Shown piece by piece: positions 16,981 to 24,602 of a stretch of DNA of 64,000 bases. Numbering within the stretch: position 1 is the stretch's first letter; each line of letters opens with the position of its first letter. This DNA is from Cellulomonas dongxiuzhuiae (GTDB lineage: Bacteria; Actinomycetota; Actinomycetes; Actinomycetales; Cellulomonadaceae). Where the stretch lies: NCBI RefSeq assembly GCF_018623035.1, contig NZ_CP076023.1, positions 3,224,001-3,288,000 of the forward strand, written 5' to 3'. The notes under the pieces are model-generated. The model was not told where the DNA came from, ran no database searches, and worked only from the letters and a program-made list of their open reading frames with translations. A program made the translations under genes and the position numbers.

Positions 16981-17586
16981 ATGCTGAGCGGTGACGCCTA
17001 CGACCTCGAGCCCGACGCCGACCTCGACGCCATGCGGTTCGCGGGGCTCGACCTGAGCGGCCGGGACGCGTCGCGCGCACGCATCCTGGAGTGCGAGGTG
17101 GACGACTGCGACCTCGACGGGACGGTGCTCGACGGCGCGCGCGTCCTCGACACGTCGTGGACCGCGGTGCGCGCGGGCGCCCTGCGGGCACCGTCGTCGA
17201 CGTGGCGCGACGCGACGCTCACCGACCTGCGCGTCGGCGCGTTCACCGCGTTCGCCTCGACGTGGACGCGCGTGACCGTGACCGGCGGCAAGATCGACTA
17301 CCTCGACCTGCGCGAGTCGAGCGTCGAGGAGCTGCGGCTGGAGAACGTGACCCTCGGTGACCTCGACCTGAGCCACGCGCGCGTCAAGCGGCTCGTCGTC
17401 GTCGACTGCGACGTGCGCCGCCTCGACACGACGCAGGCTCGCCTCGTCGAGTGCGACCTGCGCGGCGCACGGCTGCGGGTCCTTGAGGGCGTCGGCGGGC
17501 TGGGCGGCGCGAAGGTCACGCGCGACCAGCTGCTGGACCTCGCACCCCTGCTCGCACAGCACGTCGGCCTCGTCGTCGACGACTGA
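16981..17586 (+). CDS. Pentapeptide-repeat protein
   Basis: A 201-aa protein made largely of A(D/N)LXX-like five-residue steps, for example FAGLDLSGRD, CEVDDCDLDGTVLDGARVLDTS, YLDLRESSVEELRLENVTLGDLDLSHARV and ECDLRGARL. These should fold into a right-handed quadrilateral beta-helix. No catalytic or membrane segment is seen. Some family members mimic DNA and protect gyrase, but nothing here shows that. The ATG at 16981 is used. It stands alone between the fatty-acid operon and two related unknown genes. Confidence 0.85.
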   Translation: MLSGDAYDLEPDADLDAMRFAGLDLSGRDASRARILECEVDDCDLDGTVLDGARVLDTSWTAVRAGALRAPSSTWRDATLTDLRVGAFTAFASTWTRVTVTGGKIDYLDLRESSVEELRLENVTLGDLDLSHARVKRLVVVDCDVRRLDTTQARLVECDLRGARLRVLEGVGGLGGAKVTRDQLLDLAPLLAQHVGLVVDD

Positions 17587-17588
17587 CG

Positions 17589-17606
17589 CCCGCCGGCCTC
17601 GGCGGG
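17589..17606 (+). terminator. Hairpin after the pentapeptide gene
   Basis: CCCGCCG, a 4-base loop, then CGGCGGG, directly after the stop codon. A candidate GC-rich terminator without a T tract. Confidence 0.4.
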
Positions 17607-17641
17607 GCCCGCCAGGGGCGTGCAGGTGCGAGGATGCCGGC

Positions 17642-18112
17642 GTGCGACGCGTCCCGACACCGCTGCCGGCCGACGACGTCACGACCGCGCTCCGTCTGCT
17701 CGCGCGGGAGTGGGCGACGCGGCTCGCCGGGGCGGCCGACGTCGACGGTCCCGACGTCGACGGCGACGGGTCGGAGAGCACGACCCTTCACCCGTACGCC
17801 GACGGCGCGTACTCGGTCGCTGTGACGCACCGGCGCGACCGCCTCGTGGTGTCGGTCGCCGCTCTCGACGGCTGGACGCTGCCGCGGACGCGTGAGGGCG
17901 TCGCCGTCGTCCGCGCGGTCGCCGACATGGCGATCGCCGGCGAGATCGAGGTCGGCACCGGCGCCTGGTGGGTCCGGTGCTACCGGGTCACCCTGCCGGA
18001 CGGCACCGTCCTGACCGACACGACCGATACCAGCATCTGGCGACGTCTGATCCTCGAGGACCGGGGCCCTTGGCGGACCCGGTGGCACAGCACCAGCACG
18101 CCGTACGTCTGA
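17642..18112 (+). CDS. Protein of unknown function, paralogue of the next gene
   Basis: A 156-aa protein I do not recognise. It shares a layout with the next gene: an N-terminal helix (VTTALRLLAREWATR), a VDGPDVDG segment, HPYADGAYSVAV, a GWTLPRTREGV turn, and a YRVTLPDGTVLTD strand near residue 120, ending in an aromatic tail. No signal peptide or membrane segment. The GTG at 17642 is chosen because similarity to the paralogue begins within ten residues of it. Likely a cytoplasmic alpha/beta protein duplicated in tandem. Confidence 0.7.
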   Translation: MRRVPTPLPADDVTTALRLLAREWATRLAGAADVDGPDVDGDGSESTTLHPYADGAYSVAVTHRRDRLVVSVAALDGWTLPRTREGVAVVRAVADMAIAGEIEVGTGAWWVRCYRVTLPDGTVLTDTTDTSIWRRLILEDRGPWRTRWHSTSTPYV

Positions 18113-18177
18113 CGCCGCCGCCCCCACCAAGGGTCACCGTGCCGTGCAGCAACCCGCCGGTCTGCCATGCTGCGGCG

Positions 18178-18654
18178 ATGCCTCGCCCCCACGGCCCGGT
18201 CCCGGCAGACGCCACCACGACGGCCCTCCACCTGCTCGTCGAGGAGTGGCGGACGCGCCACGGGGAGGTCGCCCAGGTCGACGGTCCCGAGCCCGTCGAC
18301 CCGGGGACCGAGGGGCTCGGCATCTACCCGCACGCGGACGGTGCGGTGGAAGTCGACCTGTGGCACGGCGCGGAGGGTCTGCACCTGTCGATCGGTGGGT
18401 CCCCCGGCTGGGACCTCCCCCGCAACAGCTCGAGCGTCGACACCGTGAGGGCCGTCGCTGCCGCAGCCGTCGAGGGGCGGATCGAGGTCGGCCGCGGCGG
18501 TGGCCTGACCCGGTACCGGGTCACGTTGCCCGACGGTGCGGTCGTCGAGGACGACGCGGCCGACGGGTTCTGGCACGCCATGCTGTTCGAGGTCCGCAAG
18601 CCCCGGCGTCTCGCGTGGACGACGTCCGCGCCCTACGAGCCGCCGACCGCCTGA
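18178..18654 (+). CDS. Protein of unknown function, paralogue of the previous gene
   Basis: A 158-aa protein with the same succession of elements as its neighbour: TTALHLLVEEWRTR, VDGPEPVD, YPHADGAVEVDLW, GWDLPRNSS, VRAVAAAAVEGRIEVG, and RYRVTLPDGAVVED. The two differ at most other positions, so the duplication is old. ATG at 18178. Function unknown. It converges with the GNAT-kinase gene with only 19 bp between stops. Confidence 0.72.
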   Translation: MPRPHGPVPADATTTALHLLVEEWRTRHGEVAQVDGPEPVDPGTEGLGIYPHADGAVEVDLWHGAEGLHLSIGGSPGWDLPRNSSSVDTVRAVAAAAVEGRIEVGRGGGLTRYRVTLPDGAVVEDDAADGFWHAMLFEVRKPRRLAWTTSAPYEPPTA

Positions 18655-18673
18655 CGACGGCATTCGGCGCCGT

Positions 18674-19759
18674 TCACCACCCCGCGAGCGCCACGACCTC
18701 CGCGGCGATCTCCCCCGGGGTGCGGCCGTCGGTCGGCACCCGGTGCACGTCGTCGCCCGCCGCGGCCTCGAGCCGGCCCGCCGCCGCGTCCGAGCGCGTC
18801 ACGTGCGCGTCGTAGGACTCGCCCTGCTCGCGCCGCCGCAGCCGCTCGCGCGCGACGCCGTCCGAGGCCGTGAGCAGCACGGACGTCACGTGCGGCTGGT
18901 CCCCCACGGCGGCCGCGAGGACGTCGGCCTCCAGGACCGACACCGTGTTGGTGTAGACCAGCCGCCGGTGGCCCAGCGACCGGTACCGGCGCCACACGTC
19001 CGCGAGGTTGGCCGCGGCGACGCCGTGCTCCCAGGGCGTCGGGTGCGCGAGGTCGAGCGCGTCGCCCTCGACGACGGCGTGCGGCACGTCGCGCCCGACG
19101 AGCAGGTCGTGGACGGCCGCCGCCACGGTCGACTTGCCGACCCCCGACCGCCCGCCGATCAGCAGCACCGACGTGCGCTCATCGGCCACCGCACCCCCGG
19201 CCAGGCGCGCCTCGAGCCTGGCCCGGACGTCGGGCCACTCGTCGGCGAGGACCGAGAAGTACAGCGAGTCCTGACGCGTGCCGTCCGCCGCGACGCGGTG
19301 CCCGCGCAACCGGCCCTCGGGGCGCGCGCCGAGCTTGGTGACGGCCGCGATCGACCGCGCGTTGCGCGCCTCCACCCGGTAGGCGACGCGCGCGACGCCC
19401 CACGTCCCGTACGCGTGGGACATGAGCAGCAGCTTGCACGCGGGGTTCACGTGCGTGCCCCACACGCGGGGGTCGTAGTAGGTGTGCCCGATCTCCAGGC
19501 GCCCCATCGTCAGGTCGACGTCGTAGCAGGACGTCGACCCCACGACCTCGCCGTCGACGATCACGGCGAAGGCGTACCGGCCGGGCGTCGCCAGCGCGGT
19601 CGAGACGACGTCGCGCAGCGCGGCCGCACCGCGCGGCGTGGCCGACGTCATGCCGGCCCACACGCGGTCGTCGACGAACCGCGCCAGCGCCTCCGCGTGC
19701 TCGACCGCGAGCGGGACCAGCCGGACACCATGACCCTCGAGGGTCAGTTCGTGCAGCAC
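18674..19759 (-). CDS. GNAT acetyltransferase fused to a P-loop kinase-like domain
   Basis: A 361-aa two-domain protein. Residues 1-190 are a RimJ/RimL-type GNAT (VRLVPLAVEHAEALARF; GSTSCYDVD; LEIGHTYYDP; RNARSIAAVTKLGARPEGRLRGH). Residues 198-361 are a P-loop nucleoside-kinase-like fold with Walker A GGRSGVGKST (about Lys209), a base- or substrate-binding region (VEGDALDLAHP), and an arginine lid (RLRRREQGESYDAHV). The first half probably acetylates an N-terminus or amino compound; the second probably phosphorylates a small molecule. The ATG at 19759 has only a weak Shine-Dalgarno. The substrate of neither half is known. Confidence 0.8.
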   Translation of the reverse strand: MLHELTLEGHGVRLVPLAVEHAEALARFVDDRVWAGMTSATPRGAAALRDVVSTALATPGRYAFAVIVDGEVVGSTSCYDVDLTMGRLEIGHTYYDPRVWGTHVNPACKLLLMSHAYGTWGVARVAYRVEARNARSIAAVTKLGARPEGRLRGHRVAADGTRQDSLYFSVLADEWPDVRARLEARLAGGAVADERTSVLLIGGRSGVGKSTVAAAVHDLLVGRDVPHAVVEGDALDLAHPTPWEHGVAAANLADVWRRYRSLGHRRLVYTNTVSVLEADVLAAAVGDQPHVTSVLLTASDGVARERLRRREQGESYDAHVTRSDAAAGRLEAAAGDDVHRVPTDGRTPGEIAAEVVALAGW

Positions 19760-19787
19760 CGGCCCATTCCACCACCGCCGGGCCGGG

Positions 19788-21230
19788 TCAGTCGTCGAGG
19801 GCCGGGCCGCACGCGGCGGCCGCCGTGGCCGCCAGGTGGTCCAGGCCCGCGACCTCGATGAGCGGGCGCGTGTCGTCCACGACCGACCAGCAGCCGTCGA
19901 CGACCTCGTACTCGGCCTGCGCGCCGCGCCGCAGCAGGTCCGCGAGCGCAGCGAGGAGCCGGTCGACGTGCTCGGCCGTCGTGCCGACCCCGACGGACGC
20001 CCGCACGGCGCCGTTCGACGCCCCGAGGTGCGCGAGCAGCGGGTGGGCGCAGAACCGCCCGTCGCGCACGCCGATGCCGTGCTCGGCGGACAGGTACGCG
20101 GCGACGAGGCCCGGGTTGAGGTCGCCCACGACGAACGTCACGACCCCGACCGGGTCGACCGAGTCCGGCCAGATCCGCGCGACGCGGACCCCGTCGAGGG
20201 CGTCGAGCCCGGCGACCAGGCGCGTGCGGAGCGCCTGCTCGTGGGCCTCGAGCGCACCGGCCGGCAGGGCCGCGAGCGTGTCGCACGCCTGCGCGAGGGC
20301 GATGGCCCCCAGGACGTTGGGCGACCCGGCCTCGTGCCGTGCCGGCGCCGGCTGCCAGACCGTCCGGTCGGCCCGCACGTCGCGCACCGCACCGCCCCCT
20401 GCGAGGTACGGCGTGCCCGTGTCGAGCCAGTCCCGGCGGCCCACCAGCGCGCCCGCGCCGAACGGGGCGTACGTCTTGTGCCCCGAGAACGCGACGTAGT
20501 CCACGCCGCTCGCCGCGAGCGAGAAGCCGCGGTGCGGCACCAGCTGCGCGCCGTCGACGGCCACGCGCGCACCGGCGGCGTGGGCGATCTCGACCACGCG
20601 GTCCAGGGGCAGCGCCTCGCCCGTCACGTTGGACGCGCCCGTGAGCGTGAGCAGCACGTACGAGCGCCGGGCGAGCTCGGCGCGCAGGGCGTCGAGCGTC
20701 GCGGCGACGGTCGGCTCGAGCGGCAGGATCGTGGCGATACGCCCCGTCCCCGCGTGCGCCCCGCCGCTGCGCTGCACCCACGGCAGCAGGTTGGCGTGGT
20801 GCTCGACGTCGAGGACGAGCACGGCCCCGCCGGCGGGCACGACGCCCGCGAGGAGGTTGAGCGAGTCGGTCGTGTTGCGCGTGATGACGGCGACGTCGTC
20901 CGGGCGGGCACCGACGAACCGGGCGATCGTGTCGCGCGACGTCTCGTACAGCGCCGTCGAGACCTGCGAGAGGTACCCGGCACCGCGGTGCACGGACGCG
21001 TAGAGCGGCAGCACCTCGCTGATGCGCGCGGTGACGGCCTCGAGCGCCGGCGCGCTCGCGGCGCAGTCGAGGTTGGCGTAGGTGCGGCTGGTGCCGTCGA
21101 CGAGCGGCACGGTGGTGGACGCGCCGACGACGGCCAGCAGGGGTGCCTCCTCGCGGGGCGCGGCCGGGGTCGCGGTCGAGGTGCCCGTGACCTCGTCGGC
21201 ACAGGCGAACAGCTCGGTGACGGACGTCAT
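19788..21230 (-). CDS. Class V aminotransferase / cysteine desulfurase-like PLP enzyme
   Basis: A 480-aa PLP enzyme of the SufS/CsdA fold: TYANLDCAASAP, NTTDSLNLLAG, DVEHHANLLPW, VDGAQLVPH and the lysine segment FSGHKTYAPFG (about Lys252). SufS enzymes are about 400 aa; the excess is an N-terminal lead and a C-terminal extension of about 50 residues (YEVVDGCWSVVDDTRP). The ATG at 21230 follows GGAGGAG. A SAM-IV riboswitch lies in its leader, so it is probably turned down when S-adenosylmethionine is plentiful. That points to sulfur-amino-acid metabolism rather than housekeeping Fe-S assembly. The exact substrate is open. Confidence 0.85.
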   Translation of the reverse strand: MTSVTELFACADEVTGTSTATPAAPREEAPLLAVVGASTTVPLVDGTSRTYANLDCAASAPALEAVTARISEVLPLYASVHRGAGYLSQVSTALYETSRDTIARFVGARPDDVAVITRNTTDSLNLLAGVVPAGGAVLVLDVEHHANLLPWVQRSGGAHAGTGRIATILPLEPTVAATLDALRAELARRSYVLLTLTGASNVTGEALPLDRVVEIAHAAGARVAVDGAQLVPHRGFSLAASGVDYVAFSGHKTYAPFGAGALVGRRDWLDTGTPYLAGGGAVRDVRADRTVWQPAPARHEAGSPNVLGAIALAQACDTLAALPAGALEAHEQALRTRLVAGLDALDGVRVARIWPDSVDPVGVVTFVVGDLNPGLVAAYLSAEHGIGVRDGRFCAHPLLAHLGASNGAVRASVGVGTTAEHVDRLLAALADLLRRGAQAEYEVVDGCWSVVDDTRPLIEVAGLDHLAATAAAACGPALDD

Positions 21231-21234
21231 GGTG

Positions 21235-21270
21235 CTCCTCCGGAACGGTCCGGGGACCCCCAGGAGGTCC
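21235..21270 (-). promoter_or_regulatory. Expression platform of the SAM-IV riboswitch
   Basis: Between the aptamer and the start codon, a hairpin GGACC-TCCTGG-GGGTCC carries CCTCC (21267-21263, minus strand). That sequence is complementary to the GGAGG of the Shine-Dalgarno at 21242-21235. Alternative pairing would hide the ribosome site, which suggests translational control. Confidence 0.5.
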
Positions 21271-21380
21271 CGCGCTTGCCGGCACCGAACGGCGCGCGGC
21301 CAGGTCGTCACCCGGGGCACCCCGCCGCGGAGGAGGGTTGCCGGCCAGCGAGCCGGGGCTTGACGCTGGCGCTCATGACC
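21269..21380 (-). ncRNA. SAM-IV riboswitch aptamer
   Basis: Read on the minus strand from 21380, the RNA begins GGTCATGAGCGCCAGCG. It continues with CAAGCCCCGG, GCTGGCCGGCAACCCTCC, CGGGGTGCCCCGGGTGACGACC and ends near GGCAAGCGCGG. These are the conserved blocks of the actinobacterial SAM-IV aptamer, in order, including the P1 closing pair GGTC...GACC and the 3' pseudoknot-forming strand. It sits 40-150 nt upstream of the class V aminotransferase ATG in the same direction. Identification is by remembered consensus; a covariance search would confirm it. Confidence 0.85.
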
Positions 21381-21437
21381 TGGGTCGAGGATCCGCGTCC
21401 CGACGTGCGCGTGTCAACGCCGACACGACGTTCCTCC

Positions 21438-21468
21438 CAGCATCCGAGACGGTGCGTCTCGCATGCTG
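21438..21468 (-). terminator. Long hairpin after the GNAT gene
   Basis: CAGCAT-C-CGAGAC, a 5-base loop (GGTGC), then GTCTCG-C-ATGCTG: 12 paired bases with one central C-C mismatch. It lies 5 bp past the GNAT stop and upstream of the SAM-IV leader on the same strand. It most likely ends GNAT transcription so that it does not read into the riboswitch gene. Confidence 0.6.
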
Positions 21469-21473
21469 TGCAT

Positions 21474-22013
21474 TCAGGTGCGGCGGGGTGGGGCGAGATC
21501 GCGCACCATGACCACGCTGCGGTAGGTCTTGCCGGGCCACTGCACGGTGTCGGCGTCGACGAAGCCCCACCGGCGGTACATGGCACGCAGCCCGGTCGCG
21601 GGCACCGCCGTGTCCAGCCCCACGGACCGCATGCCGCGCTCGAGCGACCACGTGCGCACGGTCGTCCAGAGCCGCGTCGCGAGCCCGTGCCCGCGCGCGT
21701 CCGGGTGCACGGCGAGCTGGTTGAGCCACACGCGGTCGGGCTCGAGCGCGAGCCCGGTGAGCGACCTGATCCCGCGGCCCGGCGGGCTGGACGCGGTCAC
21801 CGTCCCGACGAGGCCCCCGGCCGGGTCGGCCAGCACCCAGCAGGCACCCACCCGCAGGCTCCGGCGGGCGGTCGTGGCCTCGTCCTGGGACGCCCCGGTG
21901 AAGTTGAGGCCGTCGGCCGCGAGGTCGGCGTACGCGGCGTGCAGCAGGCGCGTCAGCGCGGGCACGTCGGCCATGGTCACGGGTCGCAGCACGAGGTCCT
22001 CGGGGGCATCCAT
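21474..22013 (-). CDS. GNAT-family N-acetyltransferase
   Basis: A 179-aa acetyltransferase with the acetyl-CoA motif VHPDARGHGLATRLW (Q/RxxGxG/A pattern) at about residues 105-120, preceded by the VWLNQLAV strand and followed by VGLDTAVPATGLRAMYRRWGFVDAD, the usual motif B. Substrate is unknown. The ATG at 22013 (MDAPEDLVLRPVTM) is chosen because the GNAT fold starts there; upstream sequence is Arg-rich and overlaps the divergent SAM-I leader region. It is divergent from the rhodanese-metZ operon. Confidence 0.82.
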   Translation of the reverse strand: MDAPEDLVLRPVTMADVPALTRLLHAAYADLAADGLNFTGASQDEATTARRSLRVGACWVLADPAGGLVGTVTASSPPGRGIRSLTGLALEPDRVWLNQLAVHPDARGHGLATRLWTTVRTWSLERGMRSVGLDTAVPATGLRAMYRRWGFVDADTVQWPGKTYRSVVMVRDLAPPRRT

Positions 22014-22114
22014 CGCGCACCACCCTGGCACGCGTCCGCGCCGACCCGCACGGCGGTTCCCCGCGTGAGACGCGCTGCCCGGCGGTGACGGGCGTGGCGT
22101 AGCATCTCGCCCGA

Positions 22115-22206
22115 CCATCCAGAGCGGCCGAGAGATCTGGCTCGACGACGCCGCAGCAACCCGCACGGGAGACCGTGGTCGAGGGTGCTACCGCCAGAGA
22201 CGATGG
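22115..22206 (+). ncRNA. SAM-I (S-box) riboswitch
   Basis: The leader has the S-box landmarks in order: an AGAGCGGCCGAGAGATCTGGC segment, GACGCCGCAGCAACC, a variable hairpin (CACGGGAGACCGTG), then GGTGCTACCGCCAGAGACGATGG. P1 is CCATC (22115-22119) pairing with GATGG (22202-22206). The 3' P1 strand runs into GGGAGG (22205-22210), the ribosome site of the rhodanese gene at 22214. SAM binding, which stabilises P1, would therefore mask it. It controls the rhodanese-metZ operon. Called by consensus recognition. Confidence 0.85.
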
Positions 22207-22213
22207 GAGGACC

Positions 22214-22657
22214 ATGAGCGTGCAGCCACGCCCCGCACCCGGTTACGCCGGGGACATCACGCCGACCGAGGCCTGGGACCTGCTCGCCGAGCGCGACGAC
22301 GCCGTGCTCGTCGACGTGCGCACCGACGCCGAGTGGCGCTACGTCGGCGTGCCCGACCTGCGTCGGCTGGGACGTCAGGCGGCGCTCGTCGAGTGGGTGT
22401 CCTACCCGTCCGGGCAGCCGAACCCGCGGTTCGTCGACCAGGTCGCGGCCACGGGCGTCACCCCGGGCGACGGACGCCCCGTCGTGTTCCTGTGCCGGTC
22501 GGGCCAGCGCTCCATCGGCGCGGCCCAGGCGGCGACGGCCGCGGGCTACGGCCCGGCGTACAACGTCCTCGACGGCTTCGAGGGCGCGACGGGCCCGGAC
22601 GGCCACCGCGGCCACACCGGCTGGCGCGCCGACGGCCTGCCGTGGGTCCAGCCGTGA
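22214..22657 (+). CDS. Rhodanese-like sulfurtransferase
   Basis: A 147-aa single rhodanese domain with the active-site loop CRSGQRS (about Cys94) and the typical VLVDVRTDAEWRYVGVPD entry strand. It would carry a persulfide on the cysteine. The gene follows the SAM-I riboswitch and its stop overlaps the metZ GTG by 4 bp, so the two are tightly coupled. A likely role is to supply or handle reduced sulfur for MetZ; this is inferred from the operon. ATG at 22214 with GGGAGG. Confidence 0.9.
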   Translation: MSVQPRPAPGYAGDITPTEAWDLLAERDDAVLVDVRTDAEWRYVGVPDLRRLGRQAALVEWVSYPSGQPNPRFVDQVAATGVTPGDGRPVVFLCRSGQRSIGAAQAATAAGYGPAYNVLDGFEGATGPDGHRGHTGWRADGLPWVQP

Positions 22658-23910
22658 GCACCCCCCCGCCCGGCCCCGGCGACTGGGACGACCACCGCCT
22701 GGACCGCGGCACGCTGCGGCCCGACACGCTCGCGGTGCGCGGCGGCCTCGTGCGCAGCGAGTTCGGCGAGATGTCCGAGGCGGTCTTCCTCACGCAGGGC
22801 TACACCTACGCCACGGCTGCGCAGGCGGAGGCGGGCTTCGCCGGTGACGTCGACCGCTTCCTGTACTCGCGGTACGGCAACCCCACCGTCACGAGCTTCG
22901 AGGAGCGGCTGCGCCTGCTCGAGGGCGCCGAGGCCTGCTACGCGACCGCGACCGGGATGTCTGCGGTGTTCACGTCGCTCGCGGCGCTCGTCCGCTCCGG
23001 GTCGCGGATCGTCGCTGCCCGCGCGCTGTTCGGGTCGTCGGTCGTGATCTTCGACGAGATCCTCGCCAAGTGGGGCGTGCGGACCGACTACGTCGACGGG
23101 CACGTGCCCGAGCAGTGGGAGCAGGCGCTCGCGACGCCCGCGGACGTCGTGTTCTTCGAGACGCCGTCCAACCCCATGCAGGACCTGGTCGACATCGCGC
23201 ACGTGAGCCGTCTCGCGCACGCCGCCGGAGCGACCGTCGTCGTCGACAACGTCTTCGCCACACCCGTGTTCTCCCGCCCGCTCGACCACGGCGCCGACGT
23301 GGTCGTGTACTCGGCGACCAAGCACATCGACGGCCAGGGCCGGGTGCTCGGCGGGGCGATCCTCGGGTCGTCGCAGTACGTGCGCGGGCCCGTCCAGACG
23401 CTGCTGCGCAACACCGGCCCCTCGCTGTCCCCGTTCAACGCGTGGGTGCTGCTCAAGGGCCTGGAGACCCTGAGCGTGCGGGTGCGCCACCAGGCGGCGT
23501 CGGCCCTGACGCTGGCACGGTGGCTCGAGGAGCAGCCGCAGGTCGCGCAGGTCCGCTACCCGTTCCTCGAGTCCCACCCGCAGCACGACCTGGCGCGCGC
23601 GCAGCAGACCGGCGGCGGCACGGTCGTCACGTTCGACCTCGCCGTGGCGGGCGACGCGGCGGCCGAGGCGGCGAAGACGGCCACGTTCGGCGTCCTCGAC
23701 GCGCTGCGGGTCGTCGACATCTCGAACAACCTGGGCGACGCCAAGTCGATCGTCACGCACCCGGCGACGACGACGCACCGCAAGCTCGGCCCCGCGGGCC
23801 GGGCGACCGTCGGCATCGGCGAGTCGACGGTCCGGCTGTCGGTCGGGCTCGAGGACGTCGAGGACCTGCGCGACGACCTCGCGCAGGCGCTGGCCACGCT
23901 CGCGCGCTGA
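22654..23910 (+). CDS. metZ: O-succinylhomoserine sulfhydrylase
   Basis: A 418-aa Cys/Met-metabolism PLP enzyme. Landmarks are RGGLVRSEFGEMSEAVFLTQGYTY, YSRYGNPTV, the PLP lysine in SATKHIDGQGRVLGG (about Lys223), and FETPSNPMQDLVDI. The QGYTY/GEMSE signature and the HIDGQGR loop fit MetZ rather than MetB or MetY. It makes homocysteine from O-succinylhomoserine and sulfide, a direct-sulfhydrylation step to methionine. Its GTG overlaps the rhodanese stop, and the pair lies behind a SAM-I riboswitch, in keeping with feedback by SAM. Confidence 0.92.
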   Translation: MSTPPPGPGDWDDHRLDRGTLRPDTLAVRGGLVRSEFGEMSEAVFLTQGYTYATAAQAEAGFAGDVDRFLYSRYGNPTVTSFEERLRLLEGAEACYATATGMSAVFTSLAALVRSGSRIVAARALFGSSVVIFDEILAKWGVRTDYVDGHVPEQWEQALATPADVVFFETPSNPMQDLVDIAHVSRLAHAAGATVVVDNVFATPVFSRPLDHGADVVVYSATKHIDGQGRVLGGAILGSSQYVRGPVQTLLRNTGPSLSPFNAWVLLKGLETLSVRVRHQAASALTLARWLEEQPQVAQVRYPFLESHPQHDLARAQQTGGGTVVTFDLAVAGDAAAEAAKTATFGVLDALRVVDISNNLGDAKSIVTHPATTTHRKLGPAGRATVGIGESTVRLSVGLEDVEDLRDDLAQALATLAR

Positions 23911-23939
23911 CGCGGCCCGGGGGCTGACGCGGTGCGGGA

Positions 23940-23969
23940 CTGACGCGCGTCGCGGCGGGCGCGCGTCAG
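23940..23969. terminator. Bidirectional terminator between metZ and the lipoprotein gene
   Basis: CTGACGCGCG and CGCGCGTCAG form a perfect 10-bp stem with a 10-base loop. It lies between convergent genes and overlaps the stop codon of the lipoprotein gene. Confidence 0.65.
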
Positions 23970-24475
23970 CCGGCCGGGACCAGGCCGACGGCCACCGTCG
24001 AGTCGGACGCCGCGACCACGCTCACGTCGACGGGGCCGCCGGGCACCTCGAACGCGTCGCTGTCGGCCATGGTCGAGCCGCCCTCGATCATCGGGATGCA
24101 CGGCGCCTGGTACGACGTGAGGTCGTTGCCCCCGGCGGCCACCGTGACGGTGACGGGTGCACCGTCGCTCGACGTGCACGCGACGCGCAGCAGGTGCGGA
24201 CCGGCTGTGGTCTCGGCGACCTGCGCCGTCTCGGTCGCACCGCCGGCGATCTCGGCCGCGAGCGCCTGGACGGCCCCGCCGGCGGCCTCGAGCGCGGCGC
24301 TCTGGTCCGCCACGGGGGGCAGCTCGGTCGCACCCTTGCCCTCGCCCGTGACCGGGGGTGGGGAGAGGTTCTCCTCCGGGGCGTCCGCGCCGTCGGGCGG
24401 GGTGGTGCCGTCGGAGCACGCGGCGAGCGCGAGCAGCAGGAGGGGGACCGCAGCGAGACGTCGTCGGGATCGCAT
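23966..24475 (-). CDS. Predicted lipoprotein of unknown function
   Basis: A 169-aa protein with a short signal peptide and lipobox (LLALAACSDG), a Pro/Glu-rich linker, then a domain with two cysteines (RVACTSSDG, QAPCIPMIEGG) and alternating hydrophobic strands (VTVTVAAGG, VDVSVVAAS) that looks like a small beta-sandwich. Surface-exposed on the membrane. The ATG at 24475 is chosen because the lysine/arginine-rich signal begins there. It is divergent from the aldo/keto reductase gene. Function unknown. Confidence 0.8.
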   Translation of the reverse strand: MRSRRRLAAVPLLLLALAACSDGTTPPDGADAPEENLSPPPVTGEGKGATELPPVADQSAALEAAGGAVQALAAEIAGGATETAQVAETTAGPHLLRVACTSSDGAPVTVTVAAGGNDLTSYQAPCIPMIEGGSTMADSDAFEVPGGPVDVSVVAASDSTVAVGLVPAG

Positions 24476-24602
24476 GGCGGGGACGGTAGCGCAGCGACCT
24501 GTGCAACGCGCACCTGTGTCCACCAGAGGGACGAACCGTGCGTACCGGACGCACGGGGCGGCGCCCGCGCTGGCTGACCCGATCGGGTGAGAGGCTGCCT
24601 GC

